Shown: positions 43,341 to 53,626, counted from the stretch's first letter. The stretch: DNA of 64,000 nucleotides from Azoarcus olearius (GCF_001682385.1 NZ_CP016210.1:3410001-3474000); one strand, 5' to 3'. Notes: generated by a model not told the origin, from the letters alone. Program-made: numbers and translations.

Positions 43341-44279
43341 TCAGCGGCGCTTCTGCAGCCCCGCGAGCGCAACGCCGCCGAGGATCAGCGCGAAGCCGGC
43401 GACGTGGAAGAAGGCAGGCACTTCGCCCAGCAGCGGCCACGCCGCCAGCGCCGCGTAGAGCGGAATCAGGTACATCGACATGCTGGCGCCGGCCGCGCCC
43501 ACCCGCTCCACCAGGCGGTCGTAGCAGAAATAGGCGCCGAGGCTGGGCACGATGGCGAGGAACACCAACGCCGCGTACAGCCGGCCGTCGCCGAAATCGG
43601 GTACCGCGCCGCTCGCCAGTTCCAGCGCGGCGAAGGGCGCCAGCGCCAGCGCCCCGCCCGCGATCAGCGCCGCCAGCTTCACCTCGCCCGGCAGCGCACC
43701 GAGCGCACGGCGGCGGCCGAGCACGGTGTACAGCGACCACGCGCACGCGGCGCCGAGCACCCACAGGTCGCCACGGCCGAAGGCCAGCCGGCCGAGCGCG
43801 GCGAGGTCGCCCCGCGTCAGCACCAGCAACACACCCCAGATCGCCAGCGACATGCCCGCCGCGCGCAGGCTGCCCACCGGCGCGCGCCACACCAGCGCCT
43901 CGATCAGCGCGACCAGCGCCGGACACGCGGCGAAGATCAGCGCGACATTGGTGGCGCTGGTTTCCTGCGCGCCGATGTACTGCGGCGCCACCGTCAGCCC
44001 CATGCCGAGCACGGCGAGCAGCGCCAGGTCCGGCGCATGCGCGCGCAACAGCGCACGATGGGCGCGCACGCGCGCAGCGACGAAGGGAAAGAAGATCGCG
44101 AACGCCAGCGCCCAGCGCCCGAACGCCAGGAAGACCGGCGGGATGGCGGCGCTTTCGGCCCAGCGCGCCGCCACCATGTTGGCGGCGAACAGCGCGGGCG
44201 CCACCAGCATCAGCGGCAGGTCGGCCAGGGGTGCGCGGCCGCGGTGGCCGGCGACGCTGCGGGTAAAGGTCAGGGGCAT
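43341..44279 (-). CDS. EamA (DMT) family exporter
   Basis: 312 aa with ten predicted membrane segments in two EamA repeats (about 20-155 and 165-305). Segments such as FLAFGRWALAFAIFFPF and GAYFCYDRLVERVGAAGASM are typical. Probably exports amino acids or other metabolites. It is divergent from an Lrp-type regulator gene, a common pairing in which the regulator controls the exporter. Confidence 0.82.
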   Translation of the reverse strand: MPLTFTRSVAGHRGRAPLADLPLMLVAPALFAANMVAARWAESAAIPPVFLAFGRWALAFAIFFPFVAARVRAHRALLRAHAPDLALLAVLGMGLTVAPQYIGAQETSATNVALIFAACPALVALIEALVWRAPVGSLRAAGMSLAIWGVLLVLTRGDLAALGRLAFGRGDLWVLGAACAWSLYTVLGRRRALGALPGEVKLAALIAGGALALAPFAALELASGAVPDFGDGRLYAALVFLAIVPSLGAYFCYDRLVERVGAAGASMSMYLIPLYAALAAWPLLGEVPAFFHVAGFALILGGVALAGLQKRR

Positions 44280-44520
44280 GCTGCCCTCCTCGGCGGGTGA
44301 TCCGGGAAAGCCGGGGCAGCACCGCCTTCCCGGATCGGGGAAGGCGGTTTGCCGAGGCCTGTTGCGCGCCTTGTGGGCACCGGAAAATGCTACCGCCGGA
44401 AGCGCAGAAAGTGCTTCCTGTTTCTTTATGGATTTCGCCGCTGTAGAGAATATTTGTTTTTATTTTTCTCAAAATGAGGAATAGTCTTCCTCGCCATCAG
44501 ACTCCCGTGGAAAACCTGCG
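44280..44520. promoter_or_regulatory. Divergent exporter / Lrp regulator promoter region
   Basis: 241 bases with a clearly AT-rich core (44425-44495, e.g. ATATTTGTTTTTATTTTTCT) between the two starts. Likely binding region of the Lrp-type regulator. No single operator can be defined by eye. Confidence 0.5.
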
Positions 44521-44988
44521 ATGAAGGAAGACCGCCTCGACGAGATCGACCGCAAGATCCTGCGCGAGCTGCGCAGCGACGGCCGCATCAGCAACCAGAA
44601 GCTCGCCGAACGCGTCGGCCTGTCGCCCACGCCGTGCTGGAACCGGGTGCGCGCGCTGGAAGCGGCGGGCATCATCACCGAGTACGTTGCGGTGCTGGAC
44701 CAGCGCGCGCTCGGCATGCCGGACACGGTGATCATCGAAGTACAGCTGGAACGCCACGACGACGCGGTGTTCCAGGCCTTCGGCGACGCGCTGGTGGAAT
44801 TGCCGGAGGTGATGGAGGCCTACCTGGTGACCGGCGAGTACGACTACCTGATCAAGGTGGCGGTGTCAGGCACCGAGGGTTATGAGCGCTTCCTGCGCCA
44901 GAAGCTGTACAAAATCCGCGGGATACGGCACAGCCGGTCGACATTTGCACTGCGGTGCTTGAAGCGGGCGCATTCGGTGGTGCCGTAG
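44521..44988 (+). CDS. Lrp/AsnC-family transcriptional regulator
   Basis: 155 aa. N-terminal helix-turn-helix (DEIDRKILRELRSDGRISNQ, LAERVGLSPTPCWNRVRALE) and the C-terminal RAM effector domain (VMEAYLVTGEYDYLIKVAV). Divergent from the EamA exporter gene, which it probably regulates in response to an amino acid. Confidence 0.88.
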   Translation: MKEDRLDEIDRKILRELRSDGRISNQKLAERVGLSPTPCWNRVRALEAAGIITEYVAVLDQRALGMPDTVIIEVQLERHDDAVFQAFGDALVELPEVMEAYLVTGEYDYLIKVAVSGTEGYERFLRQKLYKIRGIRHSRSTFALRCLKRAHSVVP

Positions 44989-45017
44989 GGAGGGAGTTCG
45001 ATCGGCGGAGAACGGTT

Positions 45018-45251
45018 TTGCCCCTCCCCCTTCAAGGGGGGCGGAACCGGGGTTTCGGCAAGCATGCTTGCCGCCGGTGTAGCGGCGAGGCGAAGCCGAG
45101 ACTACCGGTTGGGAGGGGGATGGGGTTACGGTCAGCGCCTACCAACCCCATCCCCACCCCAGCCCGGGAGTCTCCGCTTCGCTCCGCCGCTCCGGCGGCG
45201 CAGAGCGGCGCTCTGCGAAACCCCGCCTACGCCCCCTTGAAGGGGAGGGGG
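45018..45251. repeat. Dispersed repeat, composite copy
   Basis: CCCCCTTCAAGGGGGGCGG, inverted second module with GGCAAGCATGCTTGCCGCC, G-tracts (GGAGGGGGATGGGG), spacer, C-rich arm, second module with CTCCGCCGCTCCGGCGGC and CAGAGCGGCGCTCTG hairpins, closing CCCCCTTGAAGGGGAGGGG. Lies between convergent genes. Confidence 0.88.
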
Positions 45252-45257
45252 AAAAGC

Positions 45258-46178
45258 TCAGGACACTGCCCCGCGCTTCGCCAGCACCGCCCGCGCCACC
45301 CTCGACGCCGGCTCGCGCCCCAGGTGCGCGCTGATCCAGGCGGCGGTATCCACCAGCGCCGCCAGCCCGACGCCCGTCTCCACCCCCAGCCCATCCAGCA
45401 GCCACACCACATCCTCGGTTGCGACATTGCCTGACGCCCCGGCGGCATACGGGCAGCCGCCCAGCCCGCCGACCGACGCATCGAACACCGCCACCCCCAT
45501 CTGCAGCGAGGCGTGGATGTTGGCGATCGCCATGCCGTAGGTGTCGTGGTAGTGGCCGGCGAGTTGCGCCACCGGCACCCGTTTCATCACCGCTTCCAGC
45601 ATGCGGGCGATGCTCGCCGGGTTGCCGCTGCCGATGGTGTCGCCGAGCGAGATCTCGTAGCAGCCCATCTCCAGCAGCGTGGCGGCCACGTCCGCCACCG
45701 CCTGCGGTGCGATCGGGCCCTCGTAGGGGCAGCCGGCGACGCAGGAGACATAGCCGCGCACCTTCACCCCGGCCGCGCGCGCCGCCTCGGTGACCGGGCG
45801 GAAGCGTTCCAGCGATTCGGCGATCGAGCAGTTGATGTTCTTCTGGCTGAAGGACTCGCTCGCCGCGCCGAACACCGCCACCTCGATGGCGCCGGCGGCG
45901 AGCGCGGCTTCGAAGCCCTTGAGGTTGGGGGTGAGCACCGGGTAGGCGACGCCCGGCTTCGCCGCGGCGAGCACGCGCGTTAGCACCTCGGTGTTGTCGC
46001 CCATCTGCGGCACCCACTTGGGCGACACGAAGGAGGTGGTCTCGATCGCCTTCAGGCCGGCGGCTTCCAGCCGGCGGATGAGTTCCACCTTGGTGTCGGC
46101 GCTCACCAGCTGCTTCTCGTTCTGCAGCCCGTCGCGCGGGCCGACCTCGACGATGCGCACGGCATTGGGCAGGGTCAT
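45258..46178 (-). CDS. liuE: Hydroxymethylglutaryl-CoA lyase
   Basis: 306 aa. DRE-TIM-type lyase: [11 protein letters not shown] (metal and substrate site), [10 protein letters not shown] (metal His pair) and the cysteine loop [15 protein letters not shown]. It cleaves HMG-CoA to acetoacetate and acetyl-CoA, the last step of leucine degradation. Ten bases separate its start from the stop of the acyl-CoA synthetase gene, so they are in one operon. Confidence 0.93.
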   Translation of the reverse strand: MTLPNAVRIVEVGPRDGLQNEKQLVSADTKVELIRRLEAAGLKAIETTSFVSPKWVPQMGDNTEVLTRVLAAAKPGVAYPVLTPNLKGFEAALAAGAIEVAVFGAASESFSQKNINCSIAESLERFRPVTEAARAAGVKVRGYVSCVAGCPYEGPIAPQAVADVAATLLEMGCYEISLGDTIGSGNPASIARMLEAVMKRVPVAQLAGHYHDTYGMAIANIHASLQMGVAVFDASVGGLGGCPYAAGASGNVATEDVVWLLDGLGVETGVGLAALVDTAAWISAHLGREPASRVARAVLAKRGAVS

Positions 46179-46188
46179 CGCTCGCTCC

Positions 46189-47877
46189 TCACGCGGTCTT
46201 CGCTTCGTCCAGCGCCAGCTCGCGCTTCATCTGCTCGCGGATCTGGAATTTCTGGATCTTGCCGGTCACGGTCATCGGGAAGCTGTCCACGAACTTGATG
46301 TAGCGCGGGATCTTGTAGTGCGCGATCTGGCCCTGGCAATAGGCGCGCACGTCGTTGGCGGAGAGTTCCGCGCCTTCGCGCAGGATGATCCAGGCGCACA
46401 GCTCCTCGCCGTATTTCTGGTCGGGCACGCCGACCACCTGCACGTCGAGGATCTGTGGATGGCGGTAGAGGAATTCCTCGATCTCGCGCGGGTAGATGTT
46501 CTCGCCGCCGCGGATCACCATGTCCTTGATGCGGCCGACGATGTTGCAGTAGCCCTCGTCGTCGATCACCGCGAGGTCGCCGGTGTGCATCCAGCCGGCG
46601 GCGTCGAGCGCTTCCTTCGTCTTCGCCTCGTCGTCCCAGTAGCCGAGCATCACCGAATAGCCGCGGGTGCACAGTTCTCCCGGCATGCCGCGCGGCACGA
46701 TGCGGCCGTCGTTGTCGATGATCTTGACCTCGCAGTGCGGCTGGATGCGGCCGACGGTGGACACGCGCCGCTCCAGCGGGTCGTCGGTGCCGCTCTGGAA
46801 GCTCACCGGCGAGGTCTCGGTCATGCCGTAGGCGATGGTCACTTCCTTCATGTGCATCTTGTCGACCACCCGCTTCATCACCTCGATCGGGCAGGGGCTG
46901 CCGGCCATGATGCCGGTGCGCAGCGCGGACAGATCCGCCGCGGCGAAGTCGGGGTGGTCCAGTACCGCGATGAACATGGTCGGCACGCCGTAGGCGGCGG
47001 TGCAGCGCTCCTCCGCCAGCGTCTTCAGCACCGCCTGCGGCTCGAAGGCCTCGGCCGGATACACCATCGTAGCGCCGTGGGTGAGGCAGCCGAGATTGCC
47101 CATCACCATGCCGAAGCAGTGGTAGAGCGGCACCGGAATGCAGACGCGGTCCCCCGCCACCAGCCGGATCGCCTCGCCGACGAAGAAGCCGTTGTTGAGG
47201 ATGTTGTGGTGCGACAGCGTGGCGCCCTTGGGATTGCCGGTGGTGCCGGAGGTGAACTGGATGTTGATCGCTTCGTCGAACTGCAGCTTCTCGCCGAGCA
47301 GCGCCAGCGCGGTGAGTTCGTCGCGCGTGGGCGGCGCGAGCAGGTCGTCAAAATTGAGCATGCCGGGCGTTTTTTCCGCGCCCATGCGGATCACCATCTC
47401 CAGCGTCGGCAACTTGTGGGCACGCAGCAGGCCGGGTTCGCAGTGGCCAAGTTCGGGCGCGAGGTCGGCGAGCATTTCCAGGTAATCACTGCTCTTGAAC
47501 GCCGGCGACAGGATCAGCGCGCGGCAGCCCACCTTGTTCAGCGCGTATTCCAGCTCGCTGCGGCGATAGGCCGGGTTGATATTGACCAGCACCAGCCCCG
47601 CCTTGGCGCTGGCGAACTGCGTCAGCGTCCATTCCAGGCGGTTCTGCGACCAGATGCCGATGCGCTCGCCCGGCTGCAGCCCGAGCCGCATCAGCCCGCA
47701 GGCCAGCGCATCGACCTTGTGCTTGAGTTCGGCGTAGGTGAGGCGGACGTTCTGGTGGCGGACGACAAGCGCTTCACGCTCGGCATGGCGAGCGCAGGCT
47801 TCGTCGAAGTAACGGCCTATGGTCTGGCCGATGAGGGGCTTTTCGGACGCGCCGTGGACGTAGCTCGGGGTGGTCAT
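46189..47877 (-). CDS. AMP-dependent acyl-CoA synthetase of the leucine cluster
   Basis: 562 aa. Phosphate loop [25 protein letters not shown], and the C-terminal motifs [16 protein letters not shown] and [12 protein letters not shown]. Similar synthetases accompany liu clusters and may activate a branched or acetoacetate-type acid. The precise substrate cannot be read from sequence. The spacer to the upstream gene liuD (628 bases) contains the DUF559 mini-element on the opposite strand. Confidence 0.85.
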   Translation of the reverse strand: MTTPSYVHGASEKPLIGQTIGRYFDEACARHAEREALVVRHQNVRLTYAELKHKVDALACGLMRLGLQPGERIGIWSQNRLEWTLTQFASAKAGLVLVNINPAYRRSELEYALNKVGCRALILSPAFKSSDYLEMLADLAPELGHCEPGLLRAHKLPTLEMVIRMGAEKTPGMLNFDDLLAPPTRDELTALALLGEKLQFDEAINIQFTSGTTGNPKGATLSHHNILNNGFFVGEAIRLVAGDRVCIPVPLYHCFGMVMGNLGCLTHGATMVYPAEAFEPQAVLKTLAEERCTAAYGVPTMFIAVLDHPDFAAADLSALRTGIMAGSPCPIEVMKRVVDKMHMKEVTIAYGMTETSPVSFQSGTDDPLERRVSTVGRIQPHCEVKIIDNDGRIVPRGMPGELCTRGYSVMLGYWDDEAKTKEALDAAGWMHTGDLAVIDDEGYCNIVGRIKDMVIRGGENIYPREIEEFLYRHPQILDVQVVGVPDQKYGEELCAWIILREGAELSANDVRAYCQGQIAHYKIPRYIKFVDSFPMTVTGKIQKFQIREQMKRELALDEAKTA

Positions 47878-47958
47878 GTGGTCTCCTCTTCTCGTGTGTC
47901 GTGTGTGTTTGCTGCAGCCGGTCTTGCCGCCGGCCTTTCAGAGATTCGCCGACCTGAA

Positions 47959-47999
47959 CCCCCTCCCCTTCAAGGGGAGGGTTGGGGTGGGGATGGGTC
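47959..47999 (+). repeat. Left inverted repeat framing the DUF559 gene
   Basis: A G-rich arm of the dispersed family (CCCCTTCAAGGGGAGGG, then GGGGTGGGGATGGGTC). Its reverse complement matches the arm at 48438-48478 at 38 of 39 positions. The inner end reads GGGTC rather than the GGGGT of most copies. Confidence 0.9.
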
Positions 48000-48037
48000 G
48001 TGCGCCGCTTGAGGCAGGGTCGCAGGTAAAATTGCCA

Positions 48038-48439
48038 ATGTCATTTTCAGTAACAGCCCACCCGATGCACGGCCAATCCTCCGATTCCACTGCCTTCGCC
48101 CGCCACCTGCGCACCGACGCGGCAACCGACGCCGAACGCACACTCTGGCGGTGCCTCCGAGGCACCCAACTCGGCGTCAAATTCCGTCGCCAGCATCCGT
48201 TCTCCGGCTTTGTGTTGGACTTTGTGTCGTTCGAGGCGAAGCTGGTGATTGAACTGGACGGCGGGCAGCATATGGAGCGAACCGACTACGACGATGCCCG
48301 CAGCAAAGTGCTTCAGGAAGCGGGCTTCCAGGTGATCCGGTTCTGGAACCATGAGGTGTTTCAGGAGCCGGAAGCGGTGCTGGAGCGAATCAGGCTGGTC
48401 ATTGAAGACCGGCGTGCAATGCCGAATCGCCGTGACTGA
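48038..48439 (+). CDS. DUF559 endonuclease-like protein within an inverted-repeat element
   Basis: 133 aa from ATG 48038 (GCAGGT site); ATG 48065 would give the more usual 124 aa. DUF559 features: N-terminal FARHLRTDAATDAERTLWRC, then KFRRQHPFSGFVLDFVSFE and LVIELDGGQH, a PD-(D/E)XK-like acidic pattern related to very-short-patch-repair-type nucleases, and VIRFWNHEV. The stop TGA overlaps the right inverted repeat. The gene is the only content between two near-identical repeat arms, and is inverted relative to the liu genes around it. It may encode the nuclease that moves the dispersed repeat; this is inference. Confidence 0.82.
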   Translation: MSFSVTAHPMHGQSSDSTAFARHLRTDAATDAERTLWRCLRGTQLGVKFRRQHPFSGFVLDFVSFEAKLVIELDGGQHMERTDYDDARSKVLQEAGFQVIRFWNHEVFQEPEAVLERIRLVIEDRRAMPNRRD

Positions 48440-48478
48440 CCCATCCCCACCCCAGCCCTCCCCTTGAAGGGGAGGGAG
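48438..48478 (-). repeat. Right inverted repeat framing the DUF559 gene
   Basis: C-rich arm GACCCATCCCCACCCC followed by the core CCCCTTGAAGGGGAGGG; partner of 47959-47999. Whole unit about 520 bp. No obvious target-site duplication could be read outside the arms. Confidence 0.9.
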
Positions 48479-48506
48479 CAAACCCTCTCTCACCGAATCC
48501 GGTAAC

Positions 48507-50507
48507 TCACCCCGCCACCTCAAACTCCACCAACTCCGCCCCATCCCCCACCTGATCCCCCACCACAAATCGGAAGGCCTTCACCGTCCCCGTCGCCGGC
48601 GCGGTGATCGTGTGTTCCATCTTCATCGCCTCCAGGATCAGCAGCGGGGCGCCCTTCTCCACCTTGGCGCCGGCTTCGGCGAGCAGCGCGATCACCTTGC
48701 CCGGCATCGGTGCCAGCAGGCCGCCTTCGGCGCCGCCGCCTTCACCCGCGTGGTGCAGCGGATCGACGCTGGCGAGCTGCCAGCTGCGGCCGTGCAGGAA
48801 GATGTGGCGCTTTTCGCCGGCGGCGATCACGGTGGCGTCCATGCGGGCGCCATCGAAATCGACGTGCAGCAGGCCGCGCGGGTTGAGTTCGCCGCGGGCG
48901 GACACCGTGTTGCCGTCCACCGTCAGCGCAAAGCCGTTGGCGCGGTAGGACACGCTCACCGTCTGCTGCGCTTCGCCGGCGCGGAACACCAGGTTGCGGC
49001 GCGCCGAGGCGTTCATCCGCCAGCCGTCGCGCGCATGCCAGGGCGACAGCGGATCGCGGCCGCGCTGCGCCTTTTCTTCACCATAGCGGCGGTCGCGCAG
49101 CAGTTCGGCGAGCGCGGCGACCTGCCAGACTTCCGCGGGAATCGCGTCGCCTTCGGGGAAGAGATAGGCGCGTTCGCGCTCGATCAGGCCGGTGTCGAGG
49201 TCGGCGGTGGCGAAGGCGGGGCAGGCGGTGAGGCGCGACAGGAATTCGATGTTGTTGGCGACGCCCACCACCCGGTAATCCGCCAGCGCCTGCAGCATGC
49301 GGGCCAAGGCGCGGTCGCGGTTGATATCCCAGACGATGAGCTTGGCGATCATCGGGTCGTAGTGCGGGCTGATCTCGTCGCCCTCCTCCACGCCGGTATC
49401 CACCCGCACATGCAGGCCCTCCGCCGGCGGCGCCAGATGCACCAGCTTGCCGGTGGAAGGCAAAAAGCCCTTGGCGGGGTCTTCGGCGTAGATGCGCGCT
49501 TCCAGCGCATGGCCGCGGATCTGCAGCTGCTCCTGCGCCAGCGGCAGCTTTTCGCCGGAGGCCACGCGCAGCTGCCACTCGACCAGGTCCAGCCCGGTGA
49601 TCATCTCGGTGACCGGATGCTCCACCTGCAGCCGGGTGTTCATCTCCATGAAGTAGAAGCTGCCGTCCTGGTTGGCGATGAACTCCACCGTGCCGGCGCC
49701 GACGTAACCGACCGCCCGCGCCGCCTCCACCGCCGCCTTGCCCATCGCCGCGCGGCGCTCCGCCGTCATGCCCGGCGCCGGCGCTTCTTCCAGCACCTTC
49801 TGGTGGCGGCGCTGCACCGAGCAGTCGCGCTCGAAGAGGTACACGCAGTTGCCGTGGCTGTCACCGAACACCTGGATCTCGATGTGGCGCGGGCGGGTGA
49901 TGTACTTCTCGACCAGCACATGGTCGTCGCCGAAGCTGGAGATCGCCTCGCGCTTGCACGAGGCCAGCGCGTCGATGAAGTCCTCGCTCTTCTCCACCAG
50001 CCGCATGCCCTTGCCGCCGCCGCCCGCCGCGGCCTTGATCAGCACCGGGTAGCCGATGCCGTCGGCCTGCCGGTGCAGGAAGGCGGGTTCCTGGTTGTCG
50101 CCGTGGTAGCCCGGGGTGAGCGGCACGCGCGCCGCCTCCATCAGCTTCTTGGCCTCGGACTTGGAGCCCATCGCGCGGATCGCCGACACCGGCGGGCCGA
50201 TAAAGACGATGCCCTCACGCTCGCAGGCTTCGCAGAAATCCTCGTTTTCCGACAGGAAGCCGTAGCCCGGATGGATGGCCTGCGCGCCGGTGGCCTTGGC
50301 CGCGGCGATGATGCGGTCGATGACGAGATAGCTCTCGCGCGCCGCCGCCGGCCCGATCAGCACCGCCTCGTCGGCCAGGCGTACGTGGCGGGCGTTGGCG
50401 TCCGCCTCGGAATAGACGGCGACCGTCTTGATGCCCATGCGGCGGGCGGTCTTGATGACGCGGCAGGCGATTTCACCGCGGTTGGCGATCAGGATCTTGT
50501 TGAACAT
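48507..50507 (-). CDS. liuD: Methylcrotonoyl-CoA carboxylase, biotin-containing alpha subunit
   Basis: 666 aa. Biotin carboxylase half with KAAAGGGGKGMRLVEK (ATP-grasp loop), FERDCSVQRRHQKVLEEAPAP without its last residue or so, and MNTRLQVEHPVTEMITG; C-terminal biotin attachment motif EAMKMEHTI at residues about 630-638. It carboxylates 3-methylcrotonyl-CoA with the beta subunit. Good site before ATG. Minus-strand spacing to liuC is 451 bases, filled by repeats. Confidence 0.93.
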   Translation of the reverse strand: MFNKILIANRGEIACRVIKTARRMGIKTVAVYSEADANARHVRLADEAVLIGPAAARESYLVIDRIIAAAKATGAQAIHPGYGFLSENEDFCEACEREGIVFIGPPVSAIRAMGSKSEAKKLMEAARVPLTPGYHGDNQEPAFLHRQADGIGYPVLIKAAAGGGGKGMRLVEKSEDFIDALASCKREAISSFGDDHVLVEKYITRPRHIEIQVFGDSHGNCVYLFERDCSVQRRHQKVLEEAPAPGMTAERRAAMGKAAVEAARAVGYVGAGTVEFIANQDGSFYFMEMNTRLQVEHPVTEMITGLDLVEWQLRVASGEKLPLAQEQLQIRGHALEARIYAEDPAKGFLPSTGKLVHLAPPAEGLHVRVDTGVEEGDEISPHYDPMIAKLIVWDINRDRALARMLQALADYRVVGVANNIEFLSRLTACPAFATADLDTGLIERERAYLFPEGDAIPAEVWQVAALAELLRDRRYGEEKAQRGRDPLSPWHARDGWRMNASARRNLVFRAGEAQQTVSVSYRANGFALTVDGNTVSARGELNPRGLLHVDFDGARMDATVIAAGEKRHIFLHGRSWQLASVDPLHHAGEGGGAEGGLLAPMPGKVIALLAEAGAKVEKGAPLLILEAMKMEHTITAPATGTVKAFRFVVGDQVGDGAELVEFEVAG

Positions 50508-50958
50508 TGGTTTGTCTCCAGCCAGTTCTTTTGTTTCGTGTGGGGCAGCGGGCGGCTCTTCACCCTTCCGTGAGGGACAGCTTTTCGGGGGAGCGCTGCC
50601 GACTCAGCGAGATTGGGCCGATGCTGTTTACCCCCTCCCCTTCACGGGGGTGAAGCAGGGGTTTCGGCAAGCACTGCTTGCCGCCTGTCGAACGACGGAG
50701 CGCAGCGGAGGCTCCCGGGTTGGGTTTCTGGCCCCCTCCCCTTCAAGGGGAGGGTTGGGGTGGGGATGGGGTTAGCGCGACACTAAAGGCAGTTTGGCGC
50801 TCAACCCAACCCCATCCCCATCCTGTCCTTCCCCTTGAAAGGGGAGGGACCTTCTAACCCGCGTCGCGCGCGCTCAACCGGCTGCGAGGCGTTTTGCCTC
50901 CTCCCCCTTGAAAGGGGAGGAACAAAACCCCGCGCGCTCCACCGCCGCGCTGTCGCTC
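50508..50958. other. Spacer between liuC and liuD filled with repeats
   Basis: 451 bases inside the liu operon. 50632-50851 is a full composite copy of the dispersed repeat and 50898-50922 a further core. No gene. Confidence 0.7.
50632..50922. repeat. Dispersed repeat, composite copy plus extra core
   Basis: CCCCTTCACGGGGGTGAAG, inverted second module (GGCAAGCACTGCTTGCCGCC), G-rich arm 50733-50771, spacer, C-rich arm and CCCCTTGAAAGGGGAGGG (to 50850), then CCCCCTTGAAAGGGGAGG at 50904-50921. Confidence 0.88.
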
Positions 50959-51747
50959 TCACCCCCCCGGCACCCACTCCGCCGGCCGCTTGCCCAAAAA
51001 CGCATCCAGCCCTTCCCGCGCCTCCGGCGTCGCTCTCAACTCCGCGATCCGCCGCGCCGTGTCCTCCACCACCTCATCCCCCACCGGCCGATTCGCGACC
51101 GCGCGGATCAGCGCCTTCGCCGCGGCCTGCGACTTCGGCCCGCCCTGCAGCAGCGCCCCCACGATCTCTTCCACCTTGGCATCCAGCGCGTCACCTTCCG
51201 CCAGCTCGTGCGCCAGCCCCAGCTCCACCGCGCGCGCAGCGGAAATCCGCTCCGCCGTCTGGAAGTAGCGATACGCCTGGCGTTCGCCGATGGCGCGGAG
51301 CACATAGGGACTGATTGCCGAGGGGATGATGCCGAAACGCACTTCCGAGGTCGCAAACACCGCCTTGTCACCCGCCACGCAGATGTCGCAGGCCGATGCC
51401 AACCCCATGCCGCCGCCCAGCGCCGCGCCGTGCACGCGGGCGATGGTCGGCTTGGTCAGCTCGGCGATCACCCGCAGCATGCCGGCGAGCTTGCGCGCGT
51501 CGGCGAGGTTGTCTTCCAAGCTGGCCGCGCCGGCGGCCTTCATCCAGTTGAGGTCGGCGCCGGCGGAAAAGCTCTTGCCACGCCCGGCCAGTACCACCGC
51601 GCGCACGCTGTCGTCCGCATCCAGCGCGCGAAAAGCGGCGGTGAGGTCGGCGATGAGCTGCGCATTGAAGGCGTTGTGCACCTCGGGGCGATTCATCCAT
51701 ACCGTGGCGACGCCGCCGTCGCGCAGGATTTCCAGGGTTTCGTACAT
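50959..51747 (-). CDS. liuC: Methylglutaconyl-CoA hydratase
   Basis: 262 aa crotonase-family enzyme: GRGKSFSAGADLNWMK and GAALGGGMGLASACDICVAG form the oxyanion hole; SEVRFGIIPSAISPYV carries the catalytic Glu region. In liu clusters this gene hydrates 3-methylglutaconyl-CoA to HMG-CoA. It starts 11 bases after the stop of liuB. Confidence 0.9.
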   Translation of the reverse strand: MYETLEILRDGGVATVWMNRPEVHNAFNAQLIADLTAAFRALDADDSVRAVVLAGRGKSFSAGADLNWMKAAGAASLEDNLADARKLAGMLRVIAELTKPTIARVHGAALGGGMGLASACDICVAGDKAVFATSEVRFGIIPSAISPYVLRAIGERQAYRYFQTAERISAARAVELGLAHELAEGDALDAKVEEIVGALLQGGPKSQAAAKALIRAVANRPVGDEVVEDTARRIAELRATPEAREGLDAFLGKRPAEWVPGG

Positions 51748-51758
51748 GTCGCCTCCCC

Positions 51759-53366
51759 TTACATCCGGAACACGCCGAACTTGGTCGGCTGGATCGGCGC
51801 GTTCAAGGCCGCGGACAGGCTCAAGCCAAGGATGCGGCGCGTCTGCGCCGGGTCGACCACGCCGTCGTCCCACATGCGCGCGGTGGCGTAGTAGGGATGG
51901 CCCTGCACTTCGTACTGGTCGCGAATCGGCGACTTGAAGGCGTCTTCCTCCTCCTTGCTCCAGCTGCCGCCCTTGGCCTCGATGCCGTCGCGGCGCACGG
52001 TGGCGAGCACGCTGGCGGCCTGTTCGCCGCCCATCACCGAAATGCGCGCGTTGGGCCACATCCACAAGAAGCGCGGCGAATAGGCGCGACCGCACATGCC
52101 GTAGTTGCCGGCGCCGAAGCTGCCACCGATCAGCGTGGTGATCTTGGGCACCTGCACGGTGGCGACCGCCGTCACCATCTTGGCGCCATCCTTGGCGATG
52201 CCGCCGTTCTCGTACTTGCGGCCGACCATGAAGCCGGTGATGTTCTGGAGGAACAGCAGCGGAATGCCGCGCTGGCCGCACAGCTCGATGAAGTGCGCGC
52301 CCTTCTGCGCCGATTCGCCGAACAGGATGCCGTTGTTGGCGACGATGCCCACCGGGTAGCCGTAGAGCTGGGCGAAGCCGCACACCAGGGTGGTGCCGTA
52401 GCGCGCCTTGAATTCGTCGAAGCGCGAGCCATCGACCACGCGGGCGATGATCTCGCGCACGTCGAAGGGCTTGCGGGTGTCGGTGGGGATGATCCCGTAG
52501 ATCTCTTCCGGGTCGTACAGCGGCTCTTCGCCCTGCCCCAGCGCCAGATTCACGGGTTTGCTGCGATTCAGATTGGAGACGATGCGGCGCGCCAGATACA
52601 GCGCGTGGGCATCATTTTCCGCCAGGTGATCGGCCACGCCCGAGAGCCGCGTATGCACGTCGCCGCCGCCCAGGTCTTCCGCGCTCACCACCTCGCCGGT
52701 GGCCGCCTTCACCAGCGGCGGGCCGCCGAGAAAGATGGTGCCCTGGTTCTTGACGATGACGGTTTCGTCCGACATCGCCGGCACGTAGGCGCCACCGGCG
52801 GTGCAGGAACCCATCACCACCGCGATCTGCGGAATGCCCTTGGCCGACATGTTGGCCTGGTTGTAGAAGATGCGGCCGAAGTGGTCGCGGTCCGGAAACA
52901 CCTCGTCCTGGCGCGGCAGGAAGGCGCCGCCCGAATCCACCAGATAGACGCAAGGCAGGTTGTTCTGCTCGGCGATCTCCTGCGCGCGCAGGTGCTTCTT
53001 CACCGTCATCGGGTAATAGGTGCCGCCCTTCACCGTGGCGTCGTTCGCCACGATCATGCACTCCACGCCCTGCACCCGGCCGATGCCGGTAATCACCCCG
53101 GCCGACGGCGCCTCGTTGTCGTACATGCCGTGCGCGGCAAGCTGGCCGACTTCGAGGAAAGGCGTGCCCGGATCGAGCAGATGATCGACACGGTCGCGCG
53201 GCAGCAGCTTGCCGCGCGCGGTGTGCTTGGCCCGCGCCGACTCGCCGCCGCCAAGCGACACCTCGGCCGCCTTGGCGCGCAGATCCTCGACCAGCCCGCG
53301 CAGGCTGGCGGCATTGGCCTGGAAGTCCGCCGCGCGGGTGTTGATGCTGGACTTGATGGTGCTCAT
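51759..53366 (-). CDS. liuB: Methylcrotonoyl-CoA carboxylase, carboxyltransferase beta subunit
   Basis: 535 aa, both carboxyltransferase lobes present ([53 protein letters not shown]). Length and motifs match MCC beta rather than propionyl-CoA carboxylase. ATG follows GGGGAGAC. In comparable clusters isovaleryl-CoA dehydrogenase sits directly upstream; here it is 7.7 kb away beyond an accessory insertion. Confidence 0.93.
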   Translation of the reverse strand: MSTIKSSINTRAADFQANAASLRGLVEDLRAKAAEVSLGGGESARAKHTARGKLLPRDRVDHLLDPGTPFLEVGQLAAHGMYDNEAPSAGVITGIGRVQGVECMIVANDATVKGGTYYPMTVKKHLRAQEIAEQNNLPCVYLVDSGGAFLPRQDEVFPDRDHFGRIFYNQANMSAKGIPQIAVVMGSCTAGGAYVPAMSDETVIVKNQGTIFLGGPPLVKAATGEVVSAEDLGGGDVHTRLSGVADHLAENDAHALYLARRIVSNLNRSKPVNLALGQGEEPLYDPEEIYGIIPTDTRKPFDVREIIARVVDGSRFDEFKARYGTTLVCGFAQLYGYPVGIVANNGILFGESAQKGAHFIELCGQRGIPLLFLQNITGFMVGRKYENGGIAKDGAKMVTAVATVQVPKITTLIGGSFGAGNYGMCGRAYSPRFLWMWPNARISVMGGEQAASVLATVRRDGIEAKGGSWSKEEEDAFKSPIRDQYEVQGHPYYATARMWDDGVVDPAQTRRILGLSLSAALNAPIQPTKFGVFRM

Positions 53367-53626
53367 GTCTCCCCGTCCCTTGTTGGTTTGCGCGGCGGAA
53401 CCTGCGTGAGGGTGCGGGAACCGCCGCTGGCGGATGCGCGTGGGCGCGTCCGCTTACGGATGGGGGAAGACTAGACCTTTGGGGGGGATAAGGGGGGACA
53501 AGGGGGTTGCAAAATGCGCCACGACTGCTGAGGAAGCCAAGTGATACCGAGCGATCTTTACAACCCGCCCGGCGTCACTCCCGTCTAGCGCCCTTGCGAC
53601 CTATCGTCCCGGGATGTGTAACCCGA

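Noticed and set aside
53520-53626. attC site after the last cassette gene
   Set aside because: No convincing pair of cores; GGGTTAC and GGGTTGTAA words are too weak to call.
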